From Amaurobius ferox (taxonomy: Eukaryota > Arthropoda > Arachnida > Araneae > Amaurobiidae): DNA of 64,000 bases. Position numbers and translations under genes: made by a program. The stretch covers positions 123,891,731 through 123,955,730 of the forward strand of contig OX578142.1 in NCBI GenBank assembly GCA_951213105.1. The letters are read 5' to 3'. Below the pieces are notes generated by a model that saw only the letters and a list, made by a program, of their open reading frames with translations, searched no databases and was not told the origin of the DNA. Within the stretch, counting starts at the first letter, position 1, and the number at the start of each line of letters is the position of its first letter. Positions 1 to 11,825 of this stretch are shown piece after piece.

Positions 1-879
1 GTTGCATGTGTTAAGTTATTATTCCGATATTTATTTTAACTGTTAAATTAACTTAAGTTGGCCTCATAATAGTGTGTACAAAATCATGCATCTAACATAT
101 AACCCACAATTTTCTGCTGTCCGACGTCCACCTATAAAAGAAACGCAAGTCCAAAGAACTATCACAGTCTGTCATCGCCGTATGTGTCTTTGCAATTCAA
201 TGCTCCAACATATTCATATCGATTTTTTTAATCTAAAAAATATCTTATCTGCAATTGTGTTATATGTTACAAGGTTCTAGTCACCTACTAATGATTTTTC
301 GATCTGGAGTTGCAGACGATAGATGCATGTCCCATATATATCCTTTGGACATATAACACTAAACTTTGAAACTTAAATAATCACCGGTGATCACATGGCT
401 CTAAAAGATGAAATACAAAATAATCATTTCCGGTGGCTGTGGTGGAGTAAAATTTACATAAATACAATAGTAATACTTACCCATAGTGGCCCCCAGTTGA
501 CCCTGAAAATAGTATAGTGGGATCTGAATAGATCAAAAGTACATTGCGTTATAATAAAAAAACTAGTCGAATGTGTGGTCACTAACACATTTATTAAACA
601 CATCAATTATCAACCATTACTAATCATACTACAAATACACTACACTTAAATGCACCAAGCTTGACCTCAGGGGGGCGGGGGACGGGATTATAATTATAAA
701 ATAAATGCTACTTCAAATTCTGATTAATTAAAATTCAAGTTGCCCAGTAAGGGATATTTTCCAAGGCTTAAATTTTCATTGATACTTAGAATTAGATTAA
801 TACATAAATATACATTACATCACAATAGGAACTTAAAATTACAATACCTCCACACTGATGAGGTGGCTGTAATCCTAAC
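1..879. other. Unannotated AT-rich DNA
   Basis: I see no coding region, RNA gene or recognisable transposon here. Reading frames are short and overlap on different frames. A short G-run (around 670-690) stands out but matches nothing I know. Confidence 0.5.
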
Positions 880-2170
880 AATCATCATTCACAGTTTATA
901 GTGAAGAGGGTTGGGGTTGTCGAGAGATACACAGTTCATTGGATACACAGTTTTTGGAGATATCGCTACAATCTGGATTCCATCGCGGATTATCACGGAG
1001 TTGGGGATCACAGTCCGTTATCTTTCACACCACACAATTGCTGGCTGGCCCAGCGATTCCTGGAGGTCCAGGGAACTACGTGCAGGTCGATGCCGGTTGG
1101 ATCGCATCCCGAATAAATTTTGCGGTATCTTGCCTCAGATATCCTGCAGTTGACGCACTCAGCTGACGTGCGTTATACGCTGCATAGGGACCCAGGATAG
1201 ACGCCCCTCACACACTCTGTCAATGTATACTCGCTCGTGAGGTGATATAGACACTGAGCTTTTGATTACCGTCCTTGCAGTCCACACAGTTGTCATGACT
1301 TAAATGCAGTTTAAAAGGTCCCAAATAGGTAGCCCATAATACGTCGTCCATTTTCAGAACTGTGTGGTACTGCGTAGTACAAGTGGCGAAGTCCTCTCTA
1401 CGCCGATGATCGCCCTTGCCTGATGATGATGCTACACGCCTTGTTCCGCCCTAGCTCGGTTTGGCTTAGAGTGGCCATAAACTTAAGAAGCTGAATGGTC
1501 GAGCCTGGCTACGCGCTACACTTGAGTATATGTACTCGTAGCAGAATACACAATCGGCTCCTTACTATATGTACAGAACTGCCGTTATAGAGTGGCAGTG
1601 GTTACAAGTGCCTAAAAATGCGCCAAAATGCATTTCGAATCCGGCTACAAAACAAGTGCACACCTACACTTGGAGACCTTCTCTCACGAGATCAGAATGT
1701 AGTCTGATTTTACATTTTAAAGTCGAGTCCCTTCAGATTTTTAAGAGGGAGGAACAAAATTGCGGGAGAAGTCACCTCATCCCCTCATTCGATATTTCAC
1801 CTATGTGTGAGGAACAGGTGGTTCTAATTCCGACCCAATTATTGCATTGCGTAGTGACGCTCATTTTCTATGCGTCTTAATAGAAATTGATGACCGGGGG
1901 GATCCCCACAGTCGGGAGGTCCCGGACCTGGTCCCGGTGTGAGCTAGCCCCTAGCAGGGGCAATAAATTCCGAGAGATTTGTAGCTTTCAATTTGAGATT
2001 TGCTACTGCATTTCTTTTCACGAAATTTACAACGCCTGTCTTGTTCCATTCAAACCATGGCGCCGAACTGTCCCACCTCGTCTGTGAGGAGGCATCGTGC
2101 AGTAATATCTTCTTATACATATAGCCTACATTGAGTAATTACTACTCCCCCCCTTCATTCCTGGGGCTTA
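880..2170. other. GC-richer anonymous block
   Basis: Base composition is clearly less AT-rich than the flanks. Several overlapping frames of 65-103 codons occur, but none carries a motif I recognise and none dominates. It may be a decayed interspersed element (for example an LTR or transposase remnant) or old unique sequence. I found no terminal repeats, so the edges are set by composition only. Confidence 0.35.
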
Positions 2171-2801
2171 CCCAGGGCAAGAGCAGTATTTTCATTATGT
2201 GCAAATATATGATATGCTTCATAACAGTGACATTCCATTTAACCTATTAAATAGCAAATTTTATATGAAACAGCCATGTGATAATTTTAAACTTACTTTA
2301 TAACTATGTTGATTCTCCCAAAATGCGTGATCAATAATTGAGTTTTCACGGAAAGTTATATGAAAATATTTTGTGCAAACTCTTACACATGAGTTAATTA
2401 ATTTTGAACTGTTTTCATGCACAAAATAATAGTTATGATTGTAGCAATAGAAAGGTATTTTGAAACAATGTTCAAGTTGCTCTGAATCCGTTATTGAATA
2501 TGTTATTATGAAAACATGAATCTTGTTTGAAAGATTTTTAAAATGCATCCGATATTTTAATTTAAAAATATCGACTTTAACTTCAATAAAACCGTTAGCG
2601 TAAGTTAATTAACTGCTGTAAATATGATATTTGTTGAATTCTAACTGTTATAAAATTCAGTATTAATATTCAGTATAAGTTATAAAATTCAGTATTTATA
2701 ACTTTCCGTTTAATGCATAATTATACAGTTAATATTACTTCATTGCATTATTTTGCTAAATTGCATTCGTATTTTTTTTTAATTTTAGAAAATTGTAAGA
2801 G

Positions 2802-2876
2802 TTTTTTTTCTAATAAAAACAATTCGACATAATGTACATTTTTTTTTCTAATAAAAACAATTCGACATAATGTACA
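2802..2876. repeat. 37-38 bp tandem duplication
   Basis: A unit made of a T-run followed by CTAATAAAAACAATTCGACA and TAATGTACA occurs twice back to back with almost no differences, so the duplication is recent. Confidence 0.85.
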
Positions 2877-3347
2877 TTTTTTTTCCTAAAAATGAGTCTT
2901 GAAGACCTTATAATCTGTTCCAGAAACGCTGAAAATTGTAAAATTTCTAAAAATAACCAAGCTTACGAATACATTCAAAGTAGCTCGATTAAATAGATAG
3001 ATATTTTTCTAATTTGATGACTTTGAGAATGTCTGCGGTTAAGATTACTCATACTAATAGTGCAGTTAATAGATTAGTACTTTTCTAGGTCATTGGGAAT
3101 TTTAAGTTTTATAAACTAGATCATGCTGCATTTACATTAGTTTCATAATTCTAATCATGTTATAATCATAATGTTCTCTTATGATATTATAAGTATATGT
3201 TATATATTTCTCATATAGTTTAATAAAATAATACTTGTAAATTATTATTTTAATTTTACACTTTTTATATTCCAACTTTAAAATTTTGAAACGCAAGATA
3301 CAGAAAACTAAATAATCTAGATCATAATATTGATGGCGTTAATACAG

Positions 3348-3519
3348 TACAGTATCGATACAATAAAGAAATATATTGATACAGTATCGATACAATGAGA
3401 AAAGTTATTGATACATAAGCGATACAATGAGTAAATATATTGATATAATATCGATACAATGAGTAAATATATTGATACAGTATCGATGCAACGAGAAAAG
3501 GTATAAAGTATCGATACAC
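3348..3519. repeat. 32-bp minisatellite carrying TATCGATA
   Basis: About five units of 32 bp follow the pattern TACAGTATCGATACAATGAG then AAATATATTGA. Several units hold the palindrome TATCGATA, which is the DRE/BEAF-type core motif in insects. The units differ by scattered substitutions, so the array is moderately old. The minus-strand reading frame across it is only a by-product of the period and composition. Confidence 0.75.
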
Positions 3520-5288
3520 TACTAAGCGATATGTAGCGTCATGTTACACACTGGACCAGATGGCAATCTAGCTGGAAAAAACATATTCAGGAAAAAACAT
3601 ATTATTCAATCGATATTATATATTTATGATATCGAGTTTAAATTTTCACGGTATAGTTAATATGTCCGTGTTTATTTAGCCGATATTTGATTCACCTGTG
3701 ATTTCCTGTAAAACAGGAATTAGTTATTCTTTCTAGAAATGTCAGAGTCATCATCAAAATCAAGATTATAGTTATCCTCCGAGTCATGATCAGACTCATC
3801 ATAAATCAATGAAGACTTTGCATGGATGAAAGTGCTGGATATGCTAGGAAATGCACTAGTACAAATATTCTTTCCAGATTGTTGATTGCGTTTTTGATTA
3901 AATTTATACACATCTTCTGAAATATATTTGATGGAACTGACTTTGACGCGATGAGAACTTTTTAGTCCTAGTCACCCTTTTTAGAGGTTCCGCTGTGACA
4001 GTTTAAACTATAAAGTCTGGAATACCTAGTGTCACGATCAAGTGAAAAAATTCAGAGAATTCTTCAGAAAATTCAACAAATGGCGCTGCAGTCGACCCTC
4101 ACCCGCTTATAATAGACGACGCTGTACTATTCTATGCTCAATATGCGTCATTTTAAATTAAGAATTCGAATAAACTAACTGTTTGAAAAGTATTTTAACG
4201 TCAAAATAGGGTTTCAAGAGATCTATTTTTCTACAAGAATAATTCCACAAGAATAGTCCACAAACAGATATTAATGAAAAATATTTATTTTTTTAATTTG
4301 TTTCTTACAATAAAACGGACTAATTCATAGGTCTGTGATGCGCTAAATTTCTCTTTCCAATATTATTTTGTAAAACATTTCATTATAAATAATAAAACAT
4401 TTCATATTATTTTGCAAAGCATTTCATTATTATTTTGAAAACAAAAGTGCAAAAATTTAAATAAACTAGCTCAGGCAAAACTTAAGTAAACTTTTTGCAA
4501 ATAACTCATTTTATGAATTGCGTTTGGAGATAAGATATAGTTAAATTTATCTTAGTATAATAAAATAAATAATAAAACTTACATGACAATTATTAAAATT
4601 GATCTGAATAGCATATTATTTCAAATCCTTGAAGACATATATCTTATATCTATATACATCACTATTAAGACAAGAATATTCTATCTTGATTATATTTTCA
4701 TTATGTGCTTTTTATTTATTTATTTAAACGTATCTTTTATGCATCTGTCAAATTAGTTGATATAAAGATTTATTTGTAGTTTTTAAATGCAAAGAAAATA
4801 CATCATTGTTATACGTTATTTTATAGAAATTTACACTCTGCATTAATCATATTCAGCATATCATAAATATGCGCATTAATTAAATAAATTTTGCATAATT
4901 ACATCATATCGAGAACTTTTAAATAAATTTATTCTTCATTCTAGAATTCAAATTTCACTGAATTAATTTTATAATTTCTACAATAACTTTGCAACACTTA
5001 AAAATGATACGTAAATTGAACAAAATATTTAGAAATATGGTATTATTTCTTACTTTATATTATATAATAAGTTTATTATTACACAATGTTTAATAAAATA
5101 CAACGGTATATACATTCTTGCAGAAAAATGGATGGACATTATCTACTTTAGAGGAGACAAAAACTAAATTTAAGAATAGAAAATATTTTAATAACAAAAA
5201 AAACATTATTATTTTAGTATTTTATATGCATTTCATTTATTTAGGTGCATTATTTACATTTACTCATTTTTGAAATTTTTACTTTGTA
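3520..5288. other. AT-rich DNA without recognisable genes
   Basis: A minus-strand frame at 3720-3911 encodes an acidic Asp/Ser-rich 63-residue peptide, but it lacks a known domain. The stretch near 4022-4108 shares two short blocks with 8043-8136 (see findings). Short imperfect duplications of ATTATTTTG/CATTTCATT occur at 4360-4440. Nothing else is supported. Confidence 0.45.
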
Positions 5289-5440
5289 TCTTTTGATAAA
5301 CACTACGTGACAGTGAAATGAGACATCAAGAAGGAGTGGGTAGAAAGTGATGGAAATCGGCAAACAGATAGAGACAGCAGCGAACAATAAGTGATGTTTA
5401 TTGCAACATGATACACCTATACACTGAGCGATAACACCGT

Positions 5441-5753
5441 CTGATCAGTAGGTTGTTGTTGAAACCCAGACCGTCTGACCTACCAGAAAGGTGTAAGGTA
5501 ACTGTTTGGACGGTCGGGAAGTGCCACCCAATTTAGACCGGAACCCAGTGGGGGAGGCATCCACAGGGACCGTACCCTCCTTCCCCTACCACCAACCTCT
5601 CGGAAGGACTTTCGGACCCACATGTTTAACGTGATCGTACTCCGCATGAACACAGCGGCAGTTTTGGCAGTGGCTGGAATCGAACCCGGGCCTTCCGAGT
5701 GCAACTCCAGCGCGCTAACCAATGGGCTACCGCGCCCCTGATCAGTAGGTTGT
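5441..5753 (-). mobile_element. tRNA-derived SINE with 16-bp target duplication
   Basis: Read on the minus strand, the head at the right contains a pol III A box (TAGCCCATTGG) and a consensus B box (GGTTCGATTCC). A conserved body of about 200 bp follows, ending near CTGGTAGGTCAGACGG. Both sides carry CTGATCAGTAGGTTGT (5441-5456 and 5738-5753), a perfect target-site duplication, so the element proper is 5457-5737. It sits in the 3' end of the Tc1 transposase gene. Similar units form the array at 47471-48692. Confidence 0.9.
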
Positions 5754-6343
5754 AGGACCACCGCAGGCGGCGAAACAGGCAACAAACACGTCTAGGTACA
5801 GAGTCAATGAAAATGTGGTTGGTGTCCTGAGGATGACTGCCCATTCCCTGTCAACCATTTGCCAGAGCTCGTCTCTAAACGCGGCGGTGGCAGCGCACGC
5901 AAGCGGCGACCAATCACGTCCCAGACGTGTTCGATTGGGGAGATATCAAGGGAGACTGGTGGCAAGAAAAGCACCTGGGTATCTGGCAGAGCATATTGGC
6001 TGATGTGTGCCGTGTGTGGTCGGGCGTTATCCTGCTGATGAATGACATTGGTAATCCCCCCCCGAAGAAAGGGTAGTGTCACCCACCGCAGCACGTCATC
6101 CAAGTATCGTTGGGCCATCATAGTGCCCTCAATATGGACCAGAGGTGACCTGATATCGTAGACGATGGAGCCCTAAACCATGATGCCGCTTTGTCGCGCG
6201 ATGGGGCGTTCCACAGATGCGGCCGTATTGGACCTGTCACCACTTCGGTGCAGACTCGTACACAGCGACTCTCGTTGCCAAAACATAAGCGTGACTTGTC
6301 TGAGAACACGACCTTATGCCATTCCTACGTCTACGTGGCTCTA

Positions 6344-7098
6344 CAGGGTGAGTCGGAATTGTTTTTACAAAAGCAGAGGAGTGATAGTACCCCACCAGAC
6401 GAGAAATAATTACCATGGAACATAGGATCGCATTGCACTCAGAGAGGCAGAAAAGAGTAAAATTAGAAGGCGAACCTGCAAGTACACCAGTGTTGGAAAA
6501 GCGAATGAACGATACCAAACGTTGCACAAACAGATTTATTGTGCAGCGACAAACTCACAGCAAGTGCTCAAAGTGGCGACTACTTATGTCGTTGCACCAT
6601 TCACACCGGCGAAGGAATGACTGACATATCCTCTCGAAGATTCCGGTGTTGTGTTAATGTGGTCTGCGGCAACAACGATGCGCGCGACGAGATCTTCCGC
6701 CGAGTCCACAGGCATCTCGTACACTAAAGATTTCATGTGGCCCCAGAAGAAAAAGTCCAGTGGGAATAACTTGCAGCGTTGAAGTTGTGCCGGTTTTTAA
6801 AGGGCAACGTGTGCTCTGATTCGCTATCGCTGGAACCTACTAGGAGCTAGTTATGCTGATTCTGCTCCCTGGGCATTTGCATACGGTAACTGCGTTCGTG
6901 TCTGGTGTAGGAGATACTACGTAGGCAGGTACACAATGACGTCCGAGGCGCTGACTGCGCCATGCTCGACGGGGTTCGACGTGCCTCTTTTCTGCCTCTC
7001 AGAGTGCAATGCGACCCTATGTTCCATGGTAATTATTGCTCGTCTGGTGGGGTACTATCACCCCTCTGCTTTTGTAAAAACAATTCCGACTCACCCTG
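6344..7098 (-). mobile_element. Mariner-type deletion derivative, 114-bp TIRs
   Basis: The ends are near-perfect inverted repeats (6344-6457 and 6985-7098) starting CAGGGTGAGTCGGAATTG. The element is flanked by TA on both sides (6342-6343 and 7099-7100), the target duplication of the Tc1/mariner superfamily. It interrupts the Tc1 transposase between its DNA-binding and catalytic halves. The interior keeps only the C-terminal part of a mariner-type transposase on the minus strand. The two inverted repeats differ at only a few positions, so insertion is younger than the host Tc1. Confidence 0.9.
6584..6790 (-). pseudogene. Mariner-type transposase, C-terminal fragment
   Basis: The minus strand reads PLDFFFWGHMKSLVYEMPVD then SAEDLVARIVVAADHINTTP and ends VNGATT before a TAA at 6584-6586. 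The LDFFFWG motif carries the third catalytic Asp of mariner-type DDD transposases and is followed by the usual hydrophobic C-terminal helix region. Everything upstream (DNA-binding domains and the first two Asp residues) is missing, and a stop lies just before residue 1 of this fragment. It cannot be autonomous but retains both inverted repeats. Confidence 0.82.
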
Positions 7099-7772
7099 TA
7101 TAACGACACCATTGCAAACGGAGGCGTCTGTACAGTTGAGTCAATGGCAATATTCTTAACGGGCGACATGAGTGCAGATCTCCGGCGACCAATCGTCGGA
7201 TAATGGTCCTGGTCGATGTGGTAGAATCAAGGGCGTCCTGCACATGCTGCAAAAGGGAGACAAAATGGCCTGCGGGACAGTCAGCGCTTGCGGGCGAATG
7301 TGTCGAGACACGCATGCTGACGTCGCTCTGACCGTACCGGCATTCCTCAAATGTGCCATATTCCCTTCTTCCAAGCATCTTCGCCCCCGCCGGTGCACCG
7401 TGAACGCATGTAGGTGACAGTTCGCTAAGATTTGACGTATGGACCAACCTGCCCTTCTGAGTCCTATCACCTTACCCCTCGTGAAAGTGTCAGTCTGCTG
7501 GAATGACCTCGGTTGGCGTCGGCCTGGCATTATCTGCCACTACACGTTTCCTCTGAGACAAAAAAATTGGAAAATGATTTCCCTGGATGACAGAGCGGCG
7601 CGACTATTGCCGATTCTGCAAATTCCTTCCCTTATATGTCTTATATCTCACTCAACGTGCGCGAGACAGCTGCATATTTCGCATCATTTACATAACTCGG
7701 TGAGCTGCGTCTACCCTGCAATTTGCATAATTTTCTGCCCACTCCTTCTTGTATACTTAGTGTATTTGTTTC

Positions 7773-9463
7773 TATTGATATCTCTGATATAAAAATGAAA
7801 TTCGATTGTCAAGCGAATCTCAACAATATTTCTATCAGTTCGACTATGAGGCTTTCACATCCTATAACGTTTAATGTGGAGTGTGACAACGTGTCAAATA
7901 AGTCACTTATACTATCTCTGTATAGTAAATTTATAGAGAAACACGTTGTAAATTTGTTCTCTGAGATTTTAATGAAATAAAAAGATATTACGATCTAGCA
8001 AAATTTAAAAAGGCTGTTTAATAAATAACTTCAATTGACGACAACAAATGGCGCTACACTCACTCCTCACCCGATGTGTATTGAATTATTGGAACAAGTT
8101 TTTAAGCAGTTCTCCCTACGATCGCGACACTAGGTATTCTTGCCACTCTAGTGTAATCAATTTCGGCGGCATCTCTTTTGCCAGACATGTACAAGAGACA
8201 ACTTCTCTGTAGTAGTCTTTGAGCTTAGACAAAAGTTTCTGCTTTTTTTTACTCTTTACTTAGTCCAGGGAACTTTTTTGGTTGTGGAGTTTTTTTTTTC
8301 TTCCTTTGGGAGGTATCTTGATTTAACCAGCCATTCATGTTGTAGTACAAGAAACACTGTAGCGATCGACTACATTTGTTCCGCAAATTTGCTGTCTTAG
8401 TTTTTATCTATTTATGACGTACTGGTAGGTTATGTTATCCTCATTTTCACTTACTTGAAGATTGTTCAAAAATCAGCCAAAACGACAATGATTTTGTTTG
8501 CCGTGTCATCTCTTTAATGCCATACCTCGTAGAGCTATCTCCCCAACACGGACATGGTAACTGAAATAATGAAATATATTGTGGAATAGATTAAACTGCC
8601 TCTATTAGTAAATATTGAACTAAAGAACAAACGCACACACTAACTTCAAGTCGAGGCACACCTAACTAAGCCAGGAATAAACTAACAAGAGAAGACTAAA
8701 TTTTGCCCATTCCACATAATAAAACTATCCGAACTAAATATCTTTATTGTCTACTCTGCTGTTGCAACAAACTTCATCTTTAAATACTGTAATAAATGAT
8801 CAAATGCGTCAAATGCGTCAGTAAAACTGAAATATTTCTTTACGTGTTGTCTGAGCTGTTCATTTTCGATATGTGTCAATATTAATTATTTGCAAATCCT
8901 TGCAGTCAATTTTTGTTAAATGACTAAGGCAAACTAGAGGAATAAGAAAAAAATAAATTAATGTGATTCCCTGTGAATCTGTAAATTGGATGGCCTTTGA
9001 ATTTCTAAAGTATTCATAGAATCAGTGTAACATGTCTAATGAAAATGAAGTTACTCTTACTGAAAGCGTATAAAATTAATTTTAAAATGGAGTGATTTAA
9101 AATGTTTGTATGCCTTTATGCAATATCTCTACTAAATTGTTTCAATAAATACACAATACAGACATGTACAGCTGCATTCAGATTTGAACGCGCATGCAGA
9201 TACTGGAGCAGGTAGATAAGTGATTGTTAAATTTTACTTAAGCTCGTGATGGCAATCCAGGAAAAATCCTTTCACTGATGCATTATTTAATGATTTCCAT
9301 GAAATAGCCCACTATCTGAGAACTATGTTAAACCAAATTTTTATTTAACAACACTCAATTTTTTAATTGTTCTTCTAGATAGAATTACCATCTAACCCAA
9401 TGTACTTCGTATAGATACATTACATACGTTGGCCCATCACCAGACTCCTAAACAATCACATTT
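7773..9463. other. Anonymous AT-rich DNA
   Basis: No gene is recognisable. An 85-codon plus-strand frame ends at 7980 but starts inside the Tc1 end and has no motif. A segment at 8043-8136 shares short blocks with 4022-4108. The rest is ordinary AT-rich sequence. Confidence 0.45.
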
Positions 9464-11048
9464 AACTAGAGATATTACTAAAACAGATGATGGTAAATAG
9501 GGAGGTTCAACTAAAGATATTACTAGAACGGAATGTTGTTCATGGAGAGGTTCAGCTAGAGATATTACTAGAACGGATCGTAGTAAATTGAGTGGTTACT
9601 CTAGAGATATTACTAGAACGGATCGTCGTAAATGGCGAGGTTCAACTAGAGATATTACTAAAACGGATTGTTGTAAATGGAGAGGTTCAGCTAGAGATAT
9701 TACTAGAACGGATCGTAGTAAATTGAGTGGTTACACTACAGATATTACTAGAACGGATCATCGTAAATGGCGAGGTTCAACTAGAGATATTACTAGAACG
9801 GATTGTTGTAAATGTAGAGGTTCAGCTAGAGATATTACTAAAACGAATCGTAGTAAATTGAGTGGTTACACTAGAGATATTACTAGAACGGATCATCGTA
9901 GATGGCGAGGTTCAACTAGAGATATTACTAGAACGGATCATCGTAAATGGCGAGGTTCAACTAGAAATATTACTAGAACGGATTGTTGTAAATGGAGAGG
10001 TTCAGCTAGAGATATTACTAGAACGGATCGTAGTAAATTGAGTGGTTACACTAGAGATATTACTAGAACGGATCATCGTAAATGGCGAGATTCAACTAGA
10101 GATATTACTAGAACGGATTGTTGTAAATGGAGAGGTTCAGCTAGAGATATTACTAGAACGGATCGTGGTAAATTGAGTGGTTACACTAGAGATATTACTG
10201 GAACGGATCATCGTAAATGGCGAGGTTCAACTAGAGATATTACTAGAACGGATTGTTGTAAATGGAGAGGTTCAGCTAGAGATATTACTAGAACGAATCG
10301 TAGTAAATTGAGTGGTTACACTAGAGATATTACTAGAACGGATCATCGTAAATGGCGAGGTTCAACTAGAAATATTACTAGAACGTATTGTTGTAAATGG
10401 AGAGGTTCAGCTAGAGATATTACTAGAACGGATCGTAGTAAATTGAGTGGTTACACTAGAGATATTACTAGAATGGATCGTCGTAAATGGCGAGGTTCAA
10501 CTAGAGATATTACTAGAACGGATTGTTGTAAATGGAGAGGTTCAGCTAGAGATATTACTAGAAAGGATCGTAGTAAATTGAGTGGTTACACTAGAGATAT
10601 TACTAGAACGGATCCTCGTAAATGGCGAGGTTCAACTAGAGATATTAATAGAACGGATTGTTGTAAATGGAGAGGTTCAGCTAGAGATATTACTAGAACG
10701 AATCGTAGTAAATTGAGTGGTTACACTAGAGATATTACTAGAACGGATCATCGTAAATGGCGAGGTTCAACTAGAAATATTACTGGAACGGATTGTTGTA
10801 AATGGAGAGGTTCAGCTAGAGATATTACTAGAACGGATCATAGTAAATTGAGTGGTTACACTAGAGATATAACTAGAACGGTTCATCGTAAATGGCGGGG
10901 TTCAACTAGAGATATTACTAGAACAGATCGCGTAAATGGGAAGGTTTAATTAGAGATATTAGTAGGGAATCCCTATTCCCCTACTGATACTACTAGAATG
11001 AATCGTGGTAGGTTCAACTAGAGATATTACTAGAACAAATCATCGTAA
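9464..11048 (+). repeat. 45-bp minisatellite, 135-bp higher-order unit
   Basis: About 35 units of 45 bp contain the core CTAGAGATATTACTAGAACG. Three unit types alternate (GATCATCGTAAATGG, GATTGTTGTAAATGG, GATCGTAGTAAATTG) and give a 135-bp higher-order repeat. One phase break near 9890-9960 has two units of the first type in a row. Because 45 is a multiple of three and no unit contains an in-frame stop, one plus-strand frame stays open from about 9498 to the TAA at 10949, translating as repeats of RDITRTDxxKWRGST. The frame has no ATG near its start, and unit differences (GAT/AAT, ACG/AAG, CAT/CCT) are often amino-acid-changing. I therefore call it a repeat, not a gene. The last units after 10949 are degenerate. 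Confidence 0.93.
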
Positions 11049-11194
11049 AATTCTGTCGTAGAAGTTGTTACATCCAAGTGTTGTACAATTCCTGAAAAAT
11101 TAACAAAAAACTTTTAAATTTTACGTGTTTGAATGTAAATACTATTTGTGTAATAGATTGAAAACCAGAAAACTAAATCTTTGCATACTTGTAG

Positions 11195-11825
11195 TATCAA
11201 CCACAGAACAAAGCCTAACGGAGCCGGATTTTAGATCCGTCCCCGAGGGGAGAGTTTTTTTTTTCAAAAAGTATTCCCAGTTCCTCCATCTCGAATACCT
11301 CCCCCAGCGAAACTAAAAGGCAATCCTTTACTCTTATTTTATCTATTATAGAACAGTACCTAAAGGAGCAGGATGTTTAACCCCTCCTAGAAACAGACAA
11401 AATGTGGTAGTTTAAAAGTATTTTCAGATCATCTAGAAGCCACTGTGACCTAAAAAACTATCGTATACTTAGATTCCGTTCCGTAGTTGAAACTATAACG
11501 ATATACGGTATTTCATTCCCTCCTCCATGGAGGGTGCTGGAGAATGTATTTATTTGTTTTCAGGCCATCCAGATGTACCCTGGTGATCAAGAAGTCTGAA
11601 TATTTGCACACATGGTATCGTATGTGGGACAGAACGTGAATCTAACGGAGCAGCATTTTCGACCCCCCCCCCCCCCCCTCACAGGAGGCGAAGAAAATAT
11701 GATTTTTTATACACTTTTGATATCCTCCAAAAGCCTACCGGTGACCTAGAAGGATAACATTTTGTACATTTACAGTTTCAACTACTGGACAAATCCTAAC
11801 TGAGTCAATTTTCAATAAAGGTGAC
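11195..11825. repeat. Degenerate repeats of about 145 bp
   Basis: Motifs like ACAGAACxxxxCTAACGGAG followed by CxGxATTTT recur near 11203, 11350, 11632 and 11784, with a weaker one near 11490. Each is followed by a C-rich patch and then a segment resembling CATCCAGAAGCC and TGGTGACCTAGAAG. A run of C at 11665-11678 lies in one unit. Copies are strongly diverged, so this is an old satellite or a remnant of a repeat-bearing element. Confidence 0.55.

Larger units (their letters stand above)
5398..7530 (-). pseudogene. Tc1-type DDE transposase, interrupted
   Basis: The protein would bind the inverted repeats through N-terminal helix-turn-helix domains and cut with a DDE triad in the nucleus. 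The N-terminal part is at 7530-7156 and starts MPGRRQPRSFQQ, with the helix-turn-helix-like FTRGKVIGLRRAGWSIRQI. The first catalytic Asp is in VVFSDKSRL (6118-6309), the second in QQDNARPHTA, and the third motif is in LDISPIEHVWD (5804-6121). The pieces lie in different frames, so frameshifts are present. A mariner derivative separates the DNA-binding and catalytic parts, and a SINE splits the last 15 or so codons before the TAA at 5398-5400. It is clearly non-functional. Confidence 0.88.
5289..7772 (-). mobile_element. Tc1-type transposon, nested and inactive
   Basis: The element is coded on the minus strand with its 5' end at the right. Degenerate inverted ends are visible: AAACACTACGTGACAG on the left against AAATACACTAAG on the right, followed by the shared AAGAAGGAGTGGG. 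Subtracting the 755-bp mariner derivative and the SINE block leaves about 1.4 kb, a normal Tc1 size. The outer limits are approximate. It is the same subfamily as the element at 18732-20252, with which it shares the HxWDVIGRRL and LPPP segments. Confidence 0.85.

Noticed and set aside
3720..3911. Acidic minus-strand peptide resembling a transposase N-terminus
   Set aside because: An Asp/Ser-rich stretch alone is not diagnostic, and no catalytic region follows in any frame.
9588..10949. Calling the minisatellite frame a protein-coding gene
   Set aside because: The start used is TTG, no ATG is near, unit changes are mostly amino-acid-altering, and the open frame follows from a 45-bp period without stops.
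9464..11048. CRISPR-like array
   Set aside because: Units are contiguous 45-bp repeats without unique spacers, and the context is eukaryotic.
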